From an uncultured Latescibacterota bacterium (GTDB lineage Bacteria; Latescibacterota; UBA2968; UBA8231): 64,000 bases of DNA. This document shows positions 17,701 to 25,083 of this stretch, piece by piece; position 1 is the stretch's first letter, and each line of letters opens with the position of its first letter. Made by a program: the position numbers and the translations under genes. The notes beneath the pieces were generated by a model. That model worked only from the letters and a program-made list of their open reading frames with translations. It ran no database searches and was not told the DNA's origin. The stretch is from positions 558,001 through 622,000 of the forward strand of contig OY282352.1 in assembly GCA_958295495.1 (NCBI GenBank), written 5' to 3'.

Positions 17701-17829
17701 TCACACGCCGGCGCTCAGATCAAACGGGCGGCGCGGCGGATGTCGGCGTAAGTCCGTCAGCCCAAAGCTCAACTCGTCGTCAAGGGCTTGCAGGTCAAAG
17801 AAGCTCTCAATGTCCCCGCGCTCAGGCGC
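17701..17829 (-). pseudogene. Displaced DUF5069 gene fragment
   Basis: The translation APERGDIESFFDLQALDDEL followed by SFGLTDLRRHPPRRPFDL is almost identical to residues near the second/third repeat junction of the DUF5069 protein encoded at 20482-21855. The DNA also matches closely (17705-17829 against about 20882-21005). This is a recent partial duplication, about 3.1 kb from its source and in the same orientation. It has no start and cannot fold alone. Confidence 0.7.
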
Positions 17830-17897
17830 GAACCGCAACCAAACGGTCATAGCAGCCGCTGTACTTTTTCTTTGCGGCCTTTTATTAGGGGTGGTCG

Positions 17898-18848
17898 TCA
17901 TGCGACGGGCGGGCGAATCAAGTGCTCAGCAAGCTCTAGCGCATCTACCGGCCAGTAGCACTCGGGGCGAGGTTGAAGGACATTGGGCTCCCCTTCCCTT
18001 GGCCGGCAGCTCAAGAGCCGGTCCACCCACCGTTTGGGGACGGCTTCTCGTCCATGCACTGCGCCCAGAAGTGCTCCGCAAATGGCAGCGTTGGTGTCGG
18101 TGTCTCCGCCCCTCTGGACGGTATCTACGACAGCTTCCTCGAGATTCTCGGCGTGGAGCAGTTGCCATAGCGCGTTGCGGAACGCCGTCAGAACCCAGCC
18201 CTGCAAGTGCATAAAATCCGCGGGCGGTGCCGTGGCCGCGCCGTCGATGGCCGACATGAGCGTCGATTCCGCTGGGATCCCCCTAGCCCACGTCTGGATC
18301 TGCTCGTATAGATCCTGCGGTTCGCATCCGGTGCGGACCGCGTAGGCGATGGCCGAGGCGTAGAGCGAGTTGGCTTGCTGGCAGACCGGATGGGGATGCG
18401 TAAGTGCTGCGTCCTCGTGCGCCCATTCTGCCACCTGCTCTAATTCGTAGTTTGCGCCGAAGATGCCGAGCGGGCTGATCCGCATCATGGCTCCGTTCGC
18501 TTGGCTGTCCTCGTCGGGTTCCCCCCGGAGACCGCGTCTGACGGCGGTGCCGTAGTCGAACGGGTCAGAGTTCAACCAGCGAATATAGGCATCCAAGGCA
18601 AGCGTTGGATCGTATCTACCGTGCTGCACCAGCATCCGGGCTAGGGCTAGGGCCATTTCGGAATCGTCCGTCGGCTGCCCGGCAGTCGTGTTGTAGGTCC
18701 CGCCGTCCTCGAGATCCCGGACTCCAGCGGGATACTCGCGCTGAATCTCCTCGGGGCTGTCGAATTCCACTAGGCTGCCCAGCGAATCTCCGGCAAGCTG
18801 GCCCAACAAGCAACCTTGAGCGCGGGCGATGGTTCGGTCTTGCTGCAT
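17898..18848 (-). CDS. ADP-ribosylglycohydrolase family protein
   Basis: The product has 316 residues from the ATG at 18848, with AAGGAG 7 bases upstream; an in-frame GTG at 18857 lies too close to that site. The two metal-binding signatures of the DraG/ARH family are present: GQPTDDSEMALALAR near residue 60 and GGDTDTNAAICGALLGA near 245. The enzyme should remove ADP-ribose from proteins or small molecules using two Mg ions in the cytoplasm. No partner ADP-ribosyltransferase is seen nearby. It is flanked by gene remnants and appears intact. Confidence 0.9.
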   Translation of the reverse strand: MQQDRTIARAQGCLLGQLAGDSLGSLVEFDSPEEIQREYPAGVRDLEDGGTYNTTAGQPTDDSEMALALARMLVQHGRYDPTLALDAYIRWLNSDPFDYGTAVRRGLRGEPDEDSQANGAMMRISPLGIFGANYELEQVAEWAHEDAALTHPHPVCQQANSLYASAIAYAVRTGCEPQDLYEQIQTWARGIPAESTLMSAIDGAATAPPADFMHLQGWVLTAFRNALWQLLHAENLEEAVVDTVQRGGDTDTNAAICGALLGAVHGREAVPKRWVDRLLSCRPREGEPNVLQPRPECYWPVDALELAEHLIRPPVA

Positions 18849-18867
18849 ATTAATCACTCCTTGGATT

Positions 18868-18881
18868 CCCGCCTTAGCGGG
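18868..18881. repeat. REP-like hairpin
   Basis: CCCGC-CTTA-GCGGG forms a perfect 5-bp stem inside a stretch reading GATTCCCGCC...GCGGGCGTGATG, which resembles widespread REP-type intergenic palindromes. It lies in the leader of the ADP-ribosylglycohydrolase gene. Only one clear copy was noticed here. Confidence 0.35.
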
Positions 18882-18933
18882 CGTGATGAGGGATAGGTGC
18901 GTAACGTCAGTTAATCACTCCTCCGTATTTCGT

Positions 18934-19110
18934 TCAGTTCGATTGTCCATTTATACCCAGAAAGCCCATCTTGTGCGCGTGGTCCGGCTTGGCTTCGCAC
19001 TCGGCACTCGGCAACTCGGCGAGAGCCTGCGGGTCTTGCAGGTGGCCGAGGATTTCGGCTTTTCGGCGGACTACGGCAAAATCGCCGGGGGTCAGGGTGG
19101 TGAGGTCGCC
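18934..19110 (-). pseudogene. C-terminal remnant of a larger protein, possibly an AAA+ ATPase
   Basis: The minus-strand frame reads DLTTLTPGDFAVVRRKAEIL then GHLQDPQALAEL, and later AKPDHAHKMGFLG before a TGA at 18934. It has no start and upstream continuity is lost. From memory it resembles the tail of SpoVK-like AAA proteins, but this is not verified. The rest of 18882-19480 shows only short frames broken by stops and no intact gene. Confidence 0.35.
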
Positions 19111-19480
19111 GACTTAGGGTGGAGCGTCGAGCGCGAAATAGGTGCCAAACGCCGCTTGCGACTCGTCCTCTTAGGGTACGAGCGATACCGCAGACACTAT
19201 GAGATAGTCAAGCGGCATGTATGCTACTACGTCGGGTCCGAGGTTGGGGAATTACGCATTGGACACCTCCTTCTCGTTGAGGTAGAAAGAACTTACCTAG
19301 AAGGTGCGACAGATCGCGTCGCAGGCAGAAATTTTTTTTACGAGAGGATCAATTTTTCCAAGATCGCCCGGCTGACCGAGTTTTCGACCAAGGGCTACTC
19401 AACCCCAGCACCGCCCGCATCTCCTCCGGCTCCAGCACCTCAGCCGCCGCTCCAAAGCTCAACACCCAGCTGCAGGATGG

Positions 19481-19684
19481 CCAAAGGAGATAGAACAAGC
19501 GGTAATCTATGAGCAAGGCAATGTGAGCTTGCTGGAGCCGGTCCAGTTGCCCAAACCTCAACGTGCATTTGTGACGATCCTCTCCGCTGAGTCGGTGCTT
19601 AGTGAAGCCGCATTAGCTGAAAATTGGAGTCGCCCAGAGGAGGATGCCGCATGGGCACACCTACAGCAAGATCAATTGTCTTAG
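19481..19684 (+). pseudogene. Antitoxin remnant paired with a MazF-like toxin (start missing)
   Basis: The open frame reads KEIEQAVIYEQGNVSLLEPV then QLPKPQRAFVTIL, and ends PEEDAAWAHLQQDQLS. The YE-G-hydrophobic-LEPV pattern is that of small DUF104-like or DUF2281-like antitoxins encoded before PemK/MazF toxins. No ATG, GTG or TTG start lies in frame at the expected place, so the 5' end appears lost. Its stop lies inside the next gene, as is common in toxin-antitoxin pairs. Confidence 0.5.
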
Positions 19685-19830
19685 TGCCGTTTCCATTTTC
19701 CGATCTGTCACAGACAAAATTGAGACCAGCCTTGGTGTTGGCCGAAGCAGATCGGGGAGAAGAACGGCGCGTCGCCTCGTCGGGACGCCCTAGCCCACCG
19801 CTCGGCTCACTAAGTGATCGAATAGCTTAG
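19651..19830 (+). pseudogene. MazF/PemK-family toxin, truncated
   Basis: From the ATG at 19651 (GAGGAGG upstream) the frame reads MGTPTARSIVLVPFPFSDLS then QTKLRPALVLAEADRG, the typical first beta strands of PemK/MazF endoribonucleases. After about residue 36 the similarity stops abruptly and the frame runs antisense into the amidotransferase gene. About 70 residues, including the rest of the RNase fold, are missing. The breakpoint is near 19755-19785. Confidence 0.65.
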
Positions 19831-20482
19831 ACCAGATCGTCCCAAGCATGAGCTCCGGGTGAAACTGCACGCCGATCAAGCGCCCATCCGCGCTCTCAAC
19901 CGCCTCCACGACGCCATCACCACTGCGTCCGCTGATATCCAAGCCCGCTCCGGGCCGGTCAATGGCCTGTAGGTGATTGGAATTGACCCGCGGAGGGCCA
20001 GCATGGCTCAGCGCGGCCAGCACCGTGCCCGGCTCTATCTGGAGATCGTGCTCAATGCGCTCGCCCGTAGTCCGCTGTCGCGCATGCGGCTCAACGCCGA
20101 GTTGAGCTTCCACGTCCGCCCAAATCGTGCCGCCCAAATCGGCGCTGATAAACTGCATTCCGTAGCAGATGCCCAAAACCGGCAACTGGCGTTCTTGCGC
20201 GGCCGCAAAGCTCCAGCGATCGGCTTGGTCGCGCTTGGCCGCTACCGGCGAAAGGTCGCTGGGCAGGGCGCCGATCAGGCCGCGCTCAATGCCCGGGCCG
20301 CCCGTGATCAACAGACCGTCAATGCGCTCGAGTACGGCTTGCAGCGCAGCGCGTTCTGTAGTCATCGGCAGCACGAGCGGTGCTCCGCCCGCCTGCGCGA
20401 CCGCTTCTACATAGTGGTGATCGAGGGTTTGCTGGCCGTCGGCGTTTAGGCTGCTGGTGATGCCGATGAGCGGGCGGGGCAT
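19790..20482 (-). CDS. Class I glutamine amidotransferase-like hydrolase (peptidase C26, PuuD-like)
   Basis: The protein of 230 residues has the nucleophile elbow GICYGMQ (Cys106) and the catalytic histidine/glutamate in QFHPE, plus LLITGGPGI, so the triad is complete. The family hydrolyses gamma-glutamyl amides such as gamma-glutamyl-GABA. The exact substrate is unknown. The ATG shares one base with the stop of the DUF5069 gene (TGATG), suggesting coupling. Nothing else of a putrescine pathway is nearby. Confidence 0.85.
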   Translation of the reverse strand: MPRPLIGITSSLNADGQQTLDHHYVEAVAQAGGAPLVLPMTTERAALQAVLERIDGLLITGGPGIERGLIGALPSDLSPVAAKRDQADRWSFAAAQERQLPVLGICYGMQFISADLGGTIWADVEAQLGVEPHARQRTTGERIEHDLQIEPGTVLAALSHAGPPRVNSNHLQAIDRPGAGLDISGRSGDGVVEAVESADGRLIGVQFHPELMLGTIWSKLFDHLVSRAVG

Positions 20483-21855
20483 CAGACGCCGGCCTTGAGC
20501 CGGGCGAAGGAGACCTTGTCGTCGAGGAGGGTCAGGGCTGCAAAGCTCTCGAGGTCGGTGCGCGAGGCGTCGAGCCGGGCGATGGCTGCGCGCAAAAAGC
20601 GCTGCTGCCGGTCGTTGCGCGGGCTGGCGGTCAGGAGCCGTTGGTTAAACTGCGCCTTGTCTTCCGCGCTCTTGCTAGAGAGCCGCTCGCCCAGCCACGC
20701 CACTAGTGCCGCGTCGGTCTTGTTGGCCACAATCGCTTCGGCGAAGGCCTCTTCGTCAAGGCCGAGAAAGTCCAGCACTGCGCGGTCGAAACCCGAATCC
20801 TCGCCGCACCAGTACTCGCCCAGACAATTGCAGTGCGCCGCACGGAATTTGTCGATCATCCGCGCGAGGCAGGCAAGGCCGCCGACGCTCAGATCAAACG
20901 GGCTGCGCGGCGGACGTCGGCGCAAGTCCGTCAGCCCAAAGCTCAACTCGTCGTCGAGGTCTTGCAGGTCGAAGAAGCTCTGAACATCTCCGCGTTCGGG
21001 CGCGATTTCGGCGCGGCGCGTGGCGAGCCGTTCGCGCATCTGGTCGTAGGCACCGGTACTGGCGCACGAGGCGTCGAATATATCCGGGTGATGTGAATAA
21101 TGGAGCGGGTGGGCCGGGTGGCGGCCAACATTAGCGCGGCAGACGCTGAAGGCGCTTTTGTCCGCAGCCGACTTCTGGCAGCGGTCGGCGATCCACTCGC
21201 TCAGCTCGTCGTCGTTGGGATTTTCATAAGCGGCTTGGCGAAAGGCGTCCTCCTCAAGGCCCAAGAAATCCAAGATGGCGGCGTCTTGGCTGGAGTCGGC
21301 CCCAAAGCGATACTCGCCTAACTTGCCGCCGGTAGCCGCCCGCGCCTTGTCGGCCATGCGCGCCGCGCCCGCCACGCCGAAGACGCTGCGAAGGTACGGG
21401 CTGCGCGGCGGTTGGGAGGTTAGGTCTAAGTCCCGAAAGGCTCCCCAGTCGTCCAATTCAATGGAGGCGAAGACCGTTTTGATGTCCGTGCGCTCCGGGG
21501 CGTACTTGGCGATTCGCTCGACGAGCAGCCGCTCGTGTAGCTCGTCTTGCGGCTCGCGGGTGAGGTGTTCCTCGTTGAAGGCAGCGATCTCCGCTTGGCC
21601 CTTCTGCGCTTTTTTTAGAGCCAATTCGCCCAGTGCCTCGTCGTCTAGCTCGCCGACGACCTCGGCAAACTCAGCGGCGTTCATATTGATAAATTCGAGC
21701 ACTTCGACGTCGAGGCCGGAGTCGTCTCCATACTTGAACTCGCCGATGGTCTCCGCGTTGTGGCCGCGCGCTTTGTCGATCATGCGCGCCAGCCCGATGA
21801 TGCCGGCGACGCGGTCGTTGGAGGGTCGGCGAGGCGGTTGTCTCGTTAGATCCAT
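20482..21855 (-). CDS. Protein with three DUF5069 repeats
   Basis: The protein has 457 residues in three related units. Each begins with DLT-x-QPPR(R/S)P or TDLRRRPPRSPF, continues with ARM(I/A)DKARA-like helices, then GE(F/Y)-x-(Y/F/C)G-(D/E)DS and a LDFLGL-x-(E/A)-(D/E)AF line, and ends with a four-helix stretch containing APER. DUF5069 proteins normally carry one unit of about 150 residues, so this is an internal triplication. Function is unknown. No membrane segment is visible, so it is probably cytosolic. Part of the DNA is duplicated at 17705-17829. Confidence 0.75.
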   Translation of the reverse strand: MDLTRQPPRRPSNDRVAGIIGLARMIDKARGHNAETIGEFKYGDDSGLDVEVLEFINMNAAEFAEVVGELDDEALGELALKKAQKGQAEIAAFNEEHLTREPQDELHERLLVERIAKYAPERTDIKTVFASIELDDWGAFRDLDLTSQPPRSPYLRSVFGVAGAARMADKARAATGGKLGEYRFGADSSQDAAILDFLGLEEDAFRQAAYENPNDDELSEWIADRCQKSAADKSAFSVCRANVGRHPAHPLHYSHHPDIFDASCASTGAYDQMRERLATRRAEIAPERGDVQSFFDLQDLDDELSFGLTDLRRRPPRSPFDLSVGGLACLARMIDKFRAAHCNCLGEYWCGEDSGFDRAVLDFLGLDEEAFAEAIVANKTDAALVAWLGERLSSKSAEDKAQFNQRLLTASPRNDRQQRFLRAAIARLDASRTDLESFAALTLLDDKVSFARLKAGV

Positions 21856-21968
21856 GAGTATAGCTCCTAAGTTTTGGGGAGGGAAAAGGTTTTCAATATT
21901 TCAATATACCAACCGCAGACGGGTCGGCAATGTTTGACGCTTCTACAGGCGGCTTCTATACTCTGCCC

Positions 21969-22775
21969 ATGCCCGAACTGCCCGAGGTCGAAACCGTCCG
22001 CAGCGCGATGGAGTGCCACCTGCTAGGCCGGCCGATCACCCGCGTCCGCGTCAGTCCAAAACGCCTGCGCGAGCCTTTGCCGAGGGCCGCGCTGCGCTCC
22101 TTGGTGGGGGACTGCTTTGCGGCCGCTCGCCGCCGCGCCAAATTCCTCCTCCTCGACCTGCAATCGGGCCGGACGCTCCTGGTCCATCTCGGCATGAGCG
22201 GCAACCTGCTCCTGCGGCCTTGGGGCACCAAGCACGACCACGTGGGATTTGAGTTGGCCGACGGGGGTGCTGTGGCGTTCAACGATCCGAGGCGCTTTGG
22301 CTTGGTGCTGGTGCTCGACGAGGGCGAGGAGCGCACATGTCGCTACTTGCAAGACCTCGGCCCCGAACCCCTGTCTCGCGCCTTCAACGCCCGCTATCTC
22401 CAAGCCCAATGTCAGCGGCGCAAAAGCCCGATCAAGAGCCTCATTATGGACAGCCGCACGGTCGTCGGCGTGGGCAATGTTTACGCCAGCGAGGCCCTTT
22501 TCCGGGCGCGCATTCATCCGGCGACCCCGGCTGCGGCCCTTGATCCGCCGCACTTGGCCCTACTCGCCAAGGAAATCAAAAAGGTGCTGCGCGTCGCCAT
22601 TGATCAGGGAGGCACCACCATCAGCGACTATCAGGGGTCGGGTGCGGGCGGGCGCTTTCAGCAGCGGCTCCACGTGTACGGCCGCCAAGGCGAGGGCTGC
22701 CGCGTCTGCGACGCGCCCATCGAAAGCCTCTACTTGGGTGGCCGCAACACCTTCTATTGCCCGAGTTGCCAATAA
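21969..22775 (+). CDS. mutM: Formamidopyrimidine-DNA glycosylase (Fpg/MutM)
   Basis: The start is set at 21969 because the enzyme must expose proline after Met removal: MPELPEVETVRSAM, with Pro1 as nucleophile and Glu2 catalytic. The product has 268 residues, the normal length. The helix-two-turn-helix (ESLFRARIHP-like line ASEALFRARIHP) and the C-terminal zinc finger (CRVCDAPI ... FYCPSC) are complete. It excises oxidised purines such as 8-oxoguanine. An upstream in-frame ATG at 21930 is rejected for this reason. Confidence 0.95.
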   Translation: MPELPEVETVRSAMECHLLGRPITRVRVSPKRLREPLPRAALRSLVGDCFAAARRRAKFLLLDLQSGRTLLVHLGMSGNLLLRPWGTKHDHVGFELADGGAVAFNDPRRFGLVLVLDEGEERTCRYLQDLGPEPLSRAFNARYLQAQCQRRKSPIKSLIMDSRTVVGVGNVYASEALFRARIHPATPAAALDPPHLALLAKEIKKVLRVAIDQGGTTISDYQGSGAGGRFQQRLHVYGRQGEGCRVCDAPIESLYLGGRNTFYCPSCQ

Positions 22776-22829
22776 AAACGCCAGCCCCGTTTGGGACCGG
22801 CGCGATGAGCAAAAGACGCAGGGATGGTG

Positions 22830-23438
22830 CTACTTTTTGGCGTACCCGTTGGGCGACGGGGCCGTGGTGGTGATTACGTCGTCGAGCAGGCCATAAGCCT
22901 TGGCTTCCTCGGCCGACATGAAAAAGTCGCGGTCCGTGTCCTTGGCGATTTTCTCGACGTCTTGGCCGGTGTGCTTGGCGTAGAGCGCGTTTAATTCTTC
23001 GCGCAGGCGAATGGTCTCCTTGGCGCGGATGTCGAGATCGGTAGCGGTGCCGGTGACGGTGTGCATAAGGAGCGGCTGGTGAATCATAATCCGGGCGTGC
23101 GGCCAAGCGAAGCGACGCCCCGGCTCGCCGGCTGCGAGCAGGAACGAGCCCATGCTCATGGCCATGCCCATGCACACCGTGGAAACAGGGGCCTGAATCG
23201 CCAGCATGGCGTCGTAGATAGCCATGCCGTCGTGAACCGAGCCGCCGGGACTGTTGATGTAGAGGACGATTTCCCCGGTTGGATCCTCGGCGTCCAGCGA
23301 GAGCAAGCGGGTAACTACGGCCTTGGCCGACTCGTCATTGATGTCGGACCAAAGAAATATCTTGCGTGCTTTGTATAGGCTCTGCTCTAGGTCTTTTTCC
23401 TGGAGGACTTTGAGCAAATCTTCGCCTTTTTCGGCCAT
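22830..23438 (-). CDS. clpP: ATP-dependent Clp protease proteolytic subunit
   Basis: The protein of 202 residues has Ser95 in GMAMSMGSFLLAAG, His120 in ARIMIHQP and an Asp in the TDRDFFMS segment, which form the catalytic triad. YINSPGGSVHDGMAIYDAM is the usual oxyanion region. The segment before the serine (GMAMSMGS rather than GQAASMGA) is slightly unusual. A likely ATPase partner is the ClpX-like protein of this window, which lies about 7 kb away; another clpX elsewhere cannot be excluded. Only 34 bases separate it from the divergent glycosyltransferase gene. Confidence 0.93.
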   Translation of the reverse strand: MAEKGEDLLKVLQEKDLEQSLYKARKIFLWSDINDESAKAVVTRLLSLDAEDPTGEIVLYINSPGGSVHDGMAIYDAMLAIQAPVSTVCMGMAMSMGSFLLAAGEPGRRFAWPHARIMIHQPLLMHTVTGTATDLDIRAKETIRLREELNALYAKHTGQDVEKIAKDTDRDFFMSAEEAKAYGLLDDVITTTAPSPNGYAKK

Positions 23439-23472
23439 TGAACCATCTCCATAATTCTTAAATTGTCATACT

Positions 23473-24963
23473 GTGTTCAGGTTTCACAATATACGAGGCG
23501 GCCCCAACAGCGTCAATCTGCTGGGCCTCGTCCTGCTGGGCGCATATACCTTGCTCAAGCTCTGGCTGATCGCCGATGTGGAGCTGGGCAAGGACGAGGT
23601 CGTTTACTGGTATTGGGGCCAGCACCTCGACGCCTTGTACGCGCTCTTGCCCTTGGCCGTCTTCAAGCTGACCCACGCGCTCTACCCGCACCAAGAGTGG
23701 TTCCTGCGGCTGCCTTCCGCTTTGTTGGGCGCGTTTTCTACCGCGCTCGTCTATCGGCTTTGCAGAATGCAGGGCCTCGCCGGACGATTGGCGCTGTGGG
23801 CCGCTGCGGCCTTCGCGCTCAGCCACTGGACTTGGCACACTAGTTCTTACCTGCATCCCGATGGCTTCCTCGTCCCCTGTTGGCTGCTGGCCCTGTGCAT
23901 GGCGCGGCAGGCCGCAGCAACCAACGCGCTGCGGCCCTATATATGTACGGGCCTAGCGGCGGGTTTGGCCATCCTCTGCAAGTACTCAGGGGCCTTTCTC
24001 GTCGGCGGGCTTGCCCTGTGGATCGCGCTCGGCCACCAAGGGAAAGAGCGTTGGCACCTGCTGGCCGCGTTCCTCGTGCCCGCCTTCTCAGTCGCCGCCC
24101 CGCTCATCTACGCCCAGTTTAGCACCAGCTTTTACCTGCCGCAGACGCTGAGTACTCTTTCGCGCATTGACGAACTGGGGCATCCCCTCTCTCGCCTGCT
24201 TTTTTTTGCCGTCGGTCCGCTCTTTTTTATATCGCCGTTTTTGCTGTTCCTGCTCTATGCCGGCTTGGTGCGGGCAGCCAAACGGTGCGACCTCCTCGCC
24301 CTGCTCCCGGCACTCTGCACCATCGGCGTCTTTTTGTTGTTCGCGCTCGGTCGCGGTCAGATCAAAGGCAACTGGCTCCTGCCGGGCTTGCTGAGCCTGT
24401 GGCCTGTGGCATTCGCTGCACGGCCTAGACGCTGGCTGCTCGTCGCTGTCGTCGCCACCGGGTTGCTGCAAGCACTCGCCATCGGCCTAGGACTGAAATA
24501 TCCCGGTCTCTACAGGGACCTCACCGCACGCAGCGGGCTGGACAAAAGCTATGTTGGTTTGGTGTCGCAGGAAGACCGGGGCCGCGAGCCTTCGCACTCG
24601 TGGAGCGAACGACTCTGCGAGTACAGCGGCTGGCACCGCTTCGCGGCCGACGTGGAGGAGGTTATTCCGCCGCTGCCGCTGCTGAGTACGCAGTACAGCA
24701 TCCCGTTTGCATTGGCGTATTACGGGCGGGCCGAGCAAGAGTACTACACGGTCGATGATCCGAGATTCCGGGATTTGACGGATTTTTACGGGCAGCGCAA
24801 GGCACCCTATCCAGAAGAAGTGCTCTTCGCCGTGCGAACGGGCGGCCCGGTCCCGGAATCGCTGCGAGCTACGTATCCTCAGCGGGAATTGATCGCGGAA
24901 ATTGATCGCGGCCGTGCTGGCTGTCCCTCAGTGTCCTATCAGGTCTTCCGCTTGGGACGATGA
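23473..24963 (+). CDS. ArnT/PMT-like GT-C glycosyltransferase
   Basis: The product has 496 residues from a GTG start. A first membrane helix is followed by DVELGKDEVVYWYWGQHLD, whose acidic residues match the catalytic loop of GT-C (GT39/GT83) enzymes. About ten membrane helices follow, including SSYLHPDGFLVPCWLL and LCKYSGAFLVGG, then a soluble C-terminal domain from about residue 355. Such enzymes transfer sugars from polyprenyl-phosphate donors to lipids or proteins on the outer face of the membrane. The acceptor is unknown. No other glycan genes lie next to it. Confidence 0.8.
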   Translation: MFRFHNIRGGPNSVNLLGLVLLGAYTLLKLWLIADVELGKDEVVYWYWGQHLDALYALLPLAVFKLTHALYPHQEWFLRLPSALLGAFSTALVYRLCRMQGLAGRLALWAAAAFALSHWTWHTSSYLHPDGFLVPCWLLALCMARQAAATNALRPYICTGLAAGLAILCKYSGAFLVGGLALWIALGHQGKERWHLLAAFLVPAFSVAAPLIYAQFSTSFYLPQTLSTLSRIDELGHPLSRLLFFAVGPLFFISPFLLFLLYAGLVRAAKRCDLLALLPALCTIGVFLLFALGRGQIKGNWLLPGLLSLWPVAFAARPRRWLLVAVVATGLLQALAIGLGLKYPGLYRDLTARSGLDKSYVGLVSQEDRGREPSHSWSERLCEYSGWHRFAADVEEVIPPLPLLSTQYSIPFALAYYGRAEQEYYTVDDPRFRDLTDFYGQRKAPYPEEVLFAVRTGGPVPESLRATYPQRELIAEIDRGRAGCPSVSYQVFRLGR

Positions 24964-25083
24964 TCCGCTCGCTCTACTCAGACAATCTGCATTCGTTTCT
25001 TAGGCGCATGGACGATACCCAGCAAACCGTCAATAAAAATATCTTCGTCTAGGAGAGGCCAATGATATCGAATCTGCCGCTTT

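Noticed and set aside
24964..25083. Short frames MDDTQQTVNKNIFV and MISNLPLF after the glycosyltransferase gene
   Set aside because: Too short and unsupported; the second has an AGGAG site but stops after eight codons. No family resemblance was seen.
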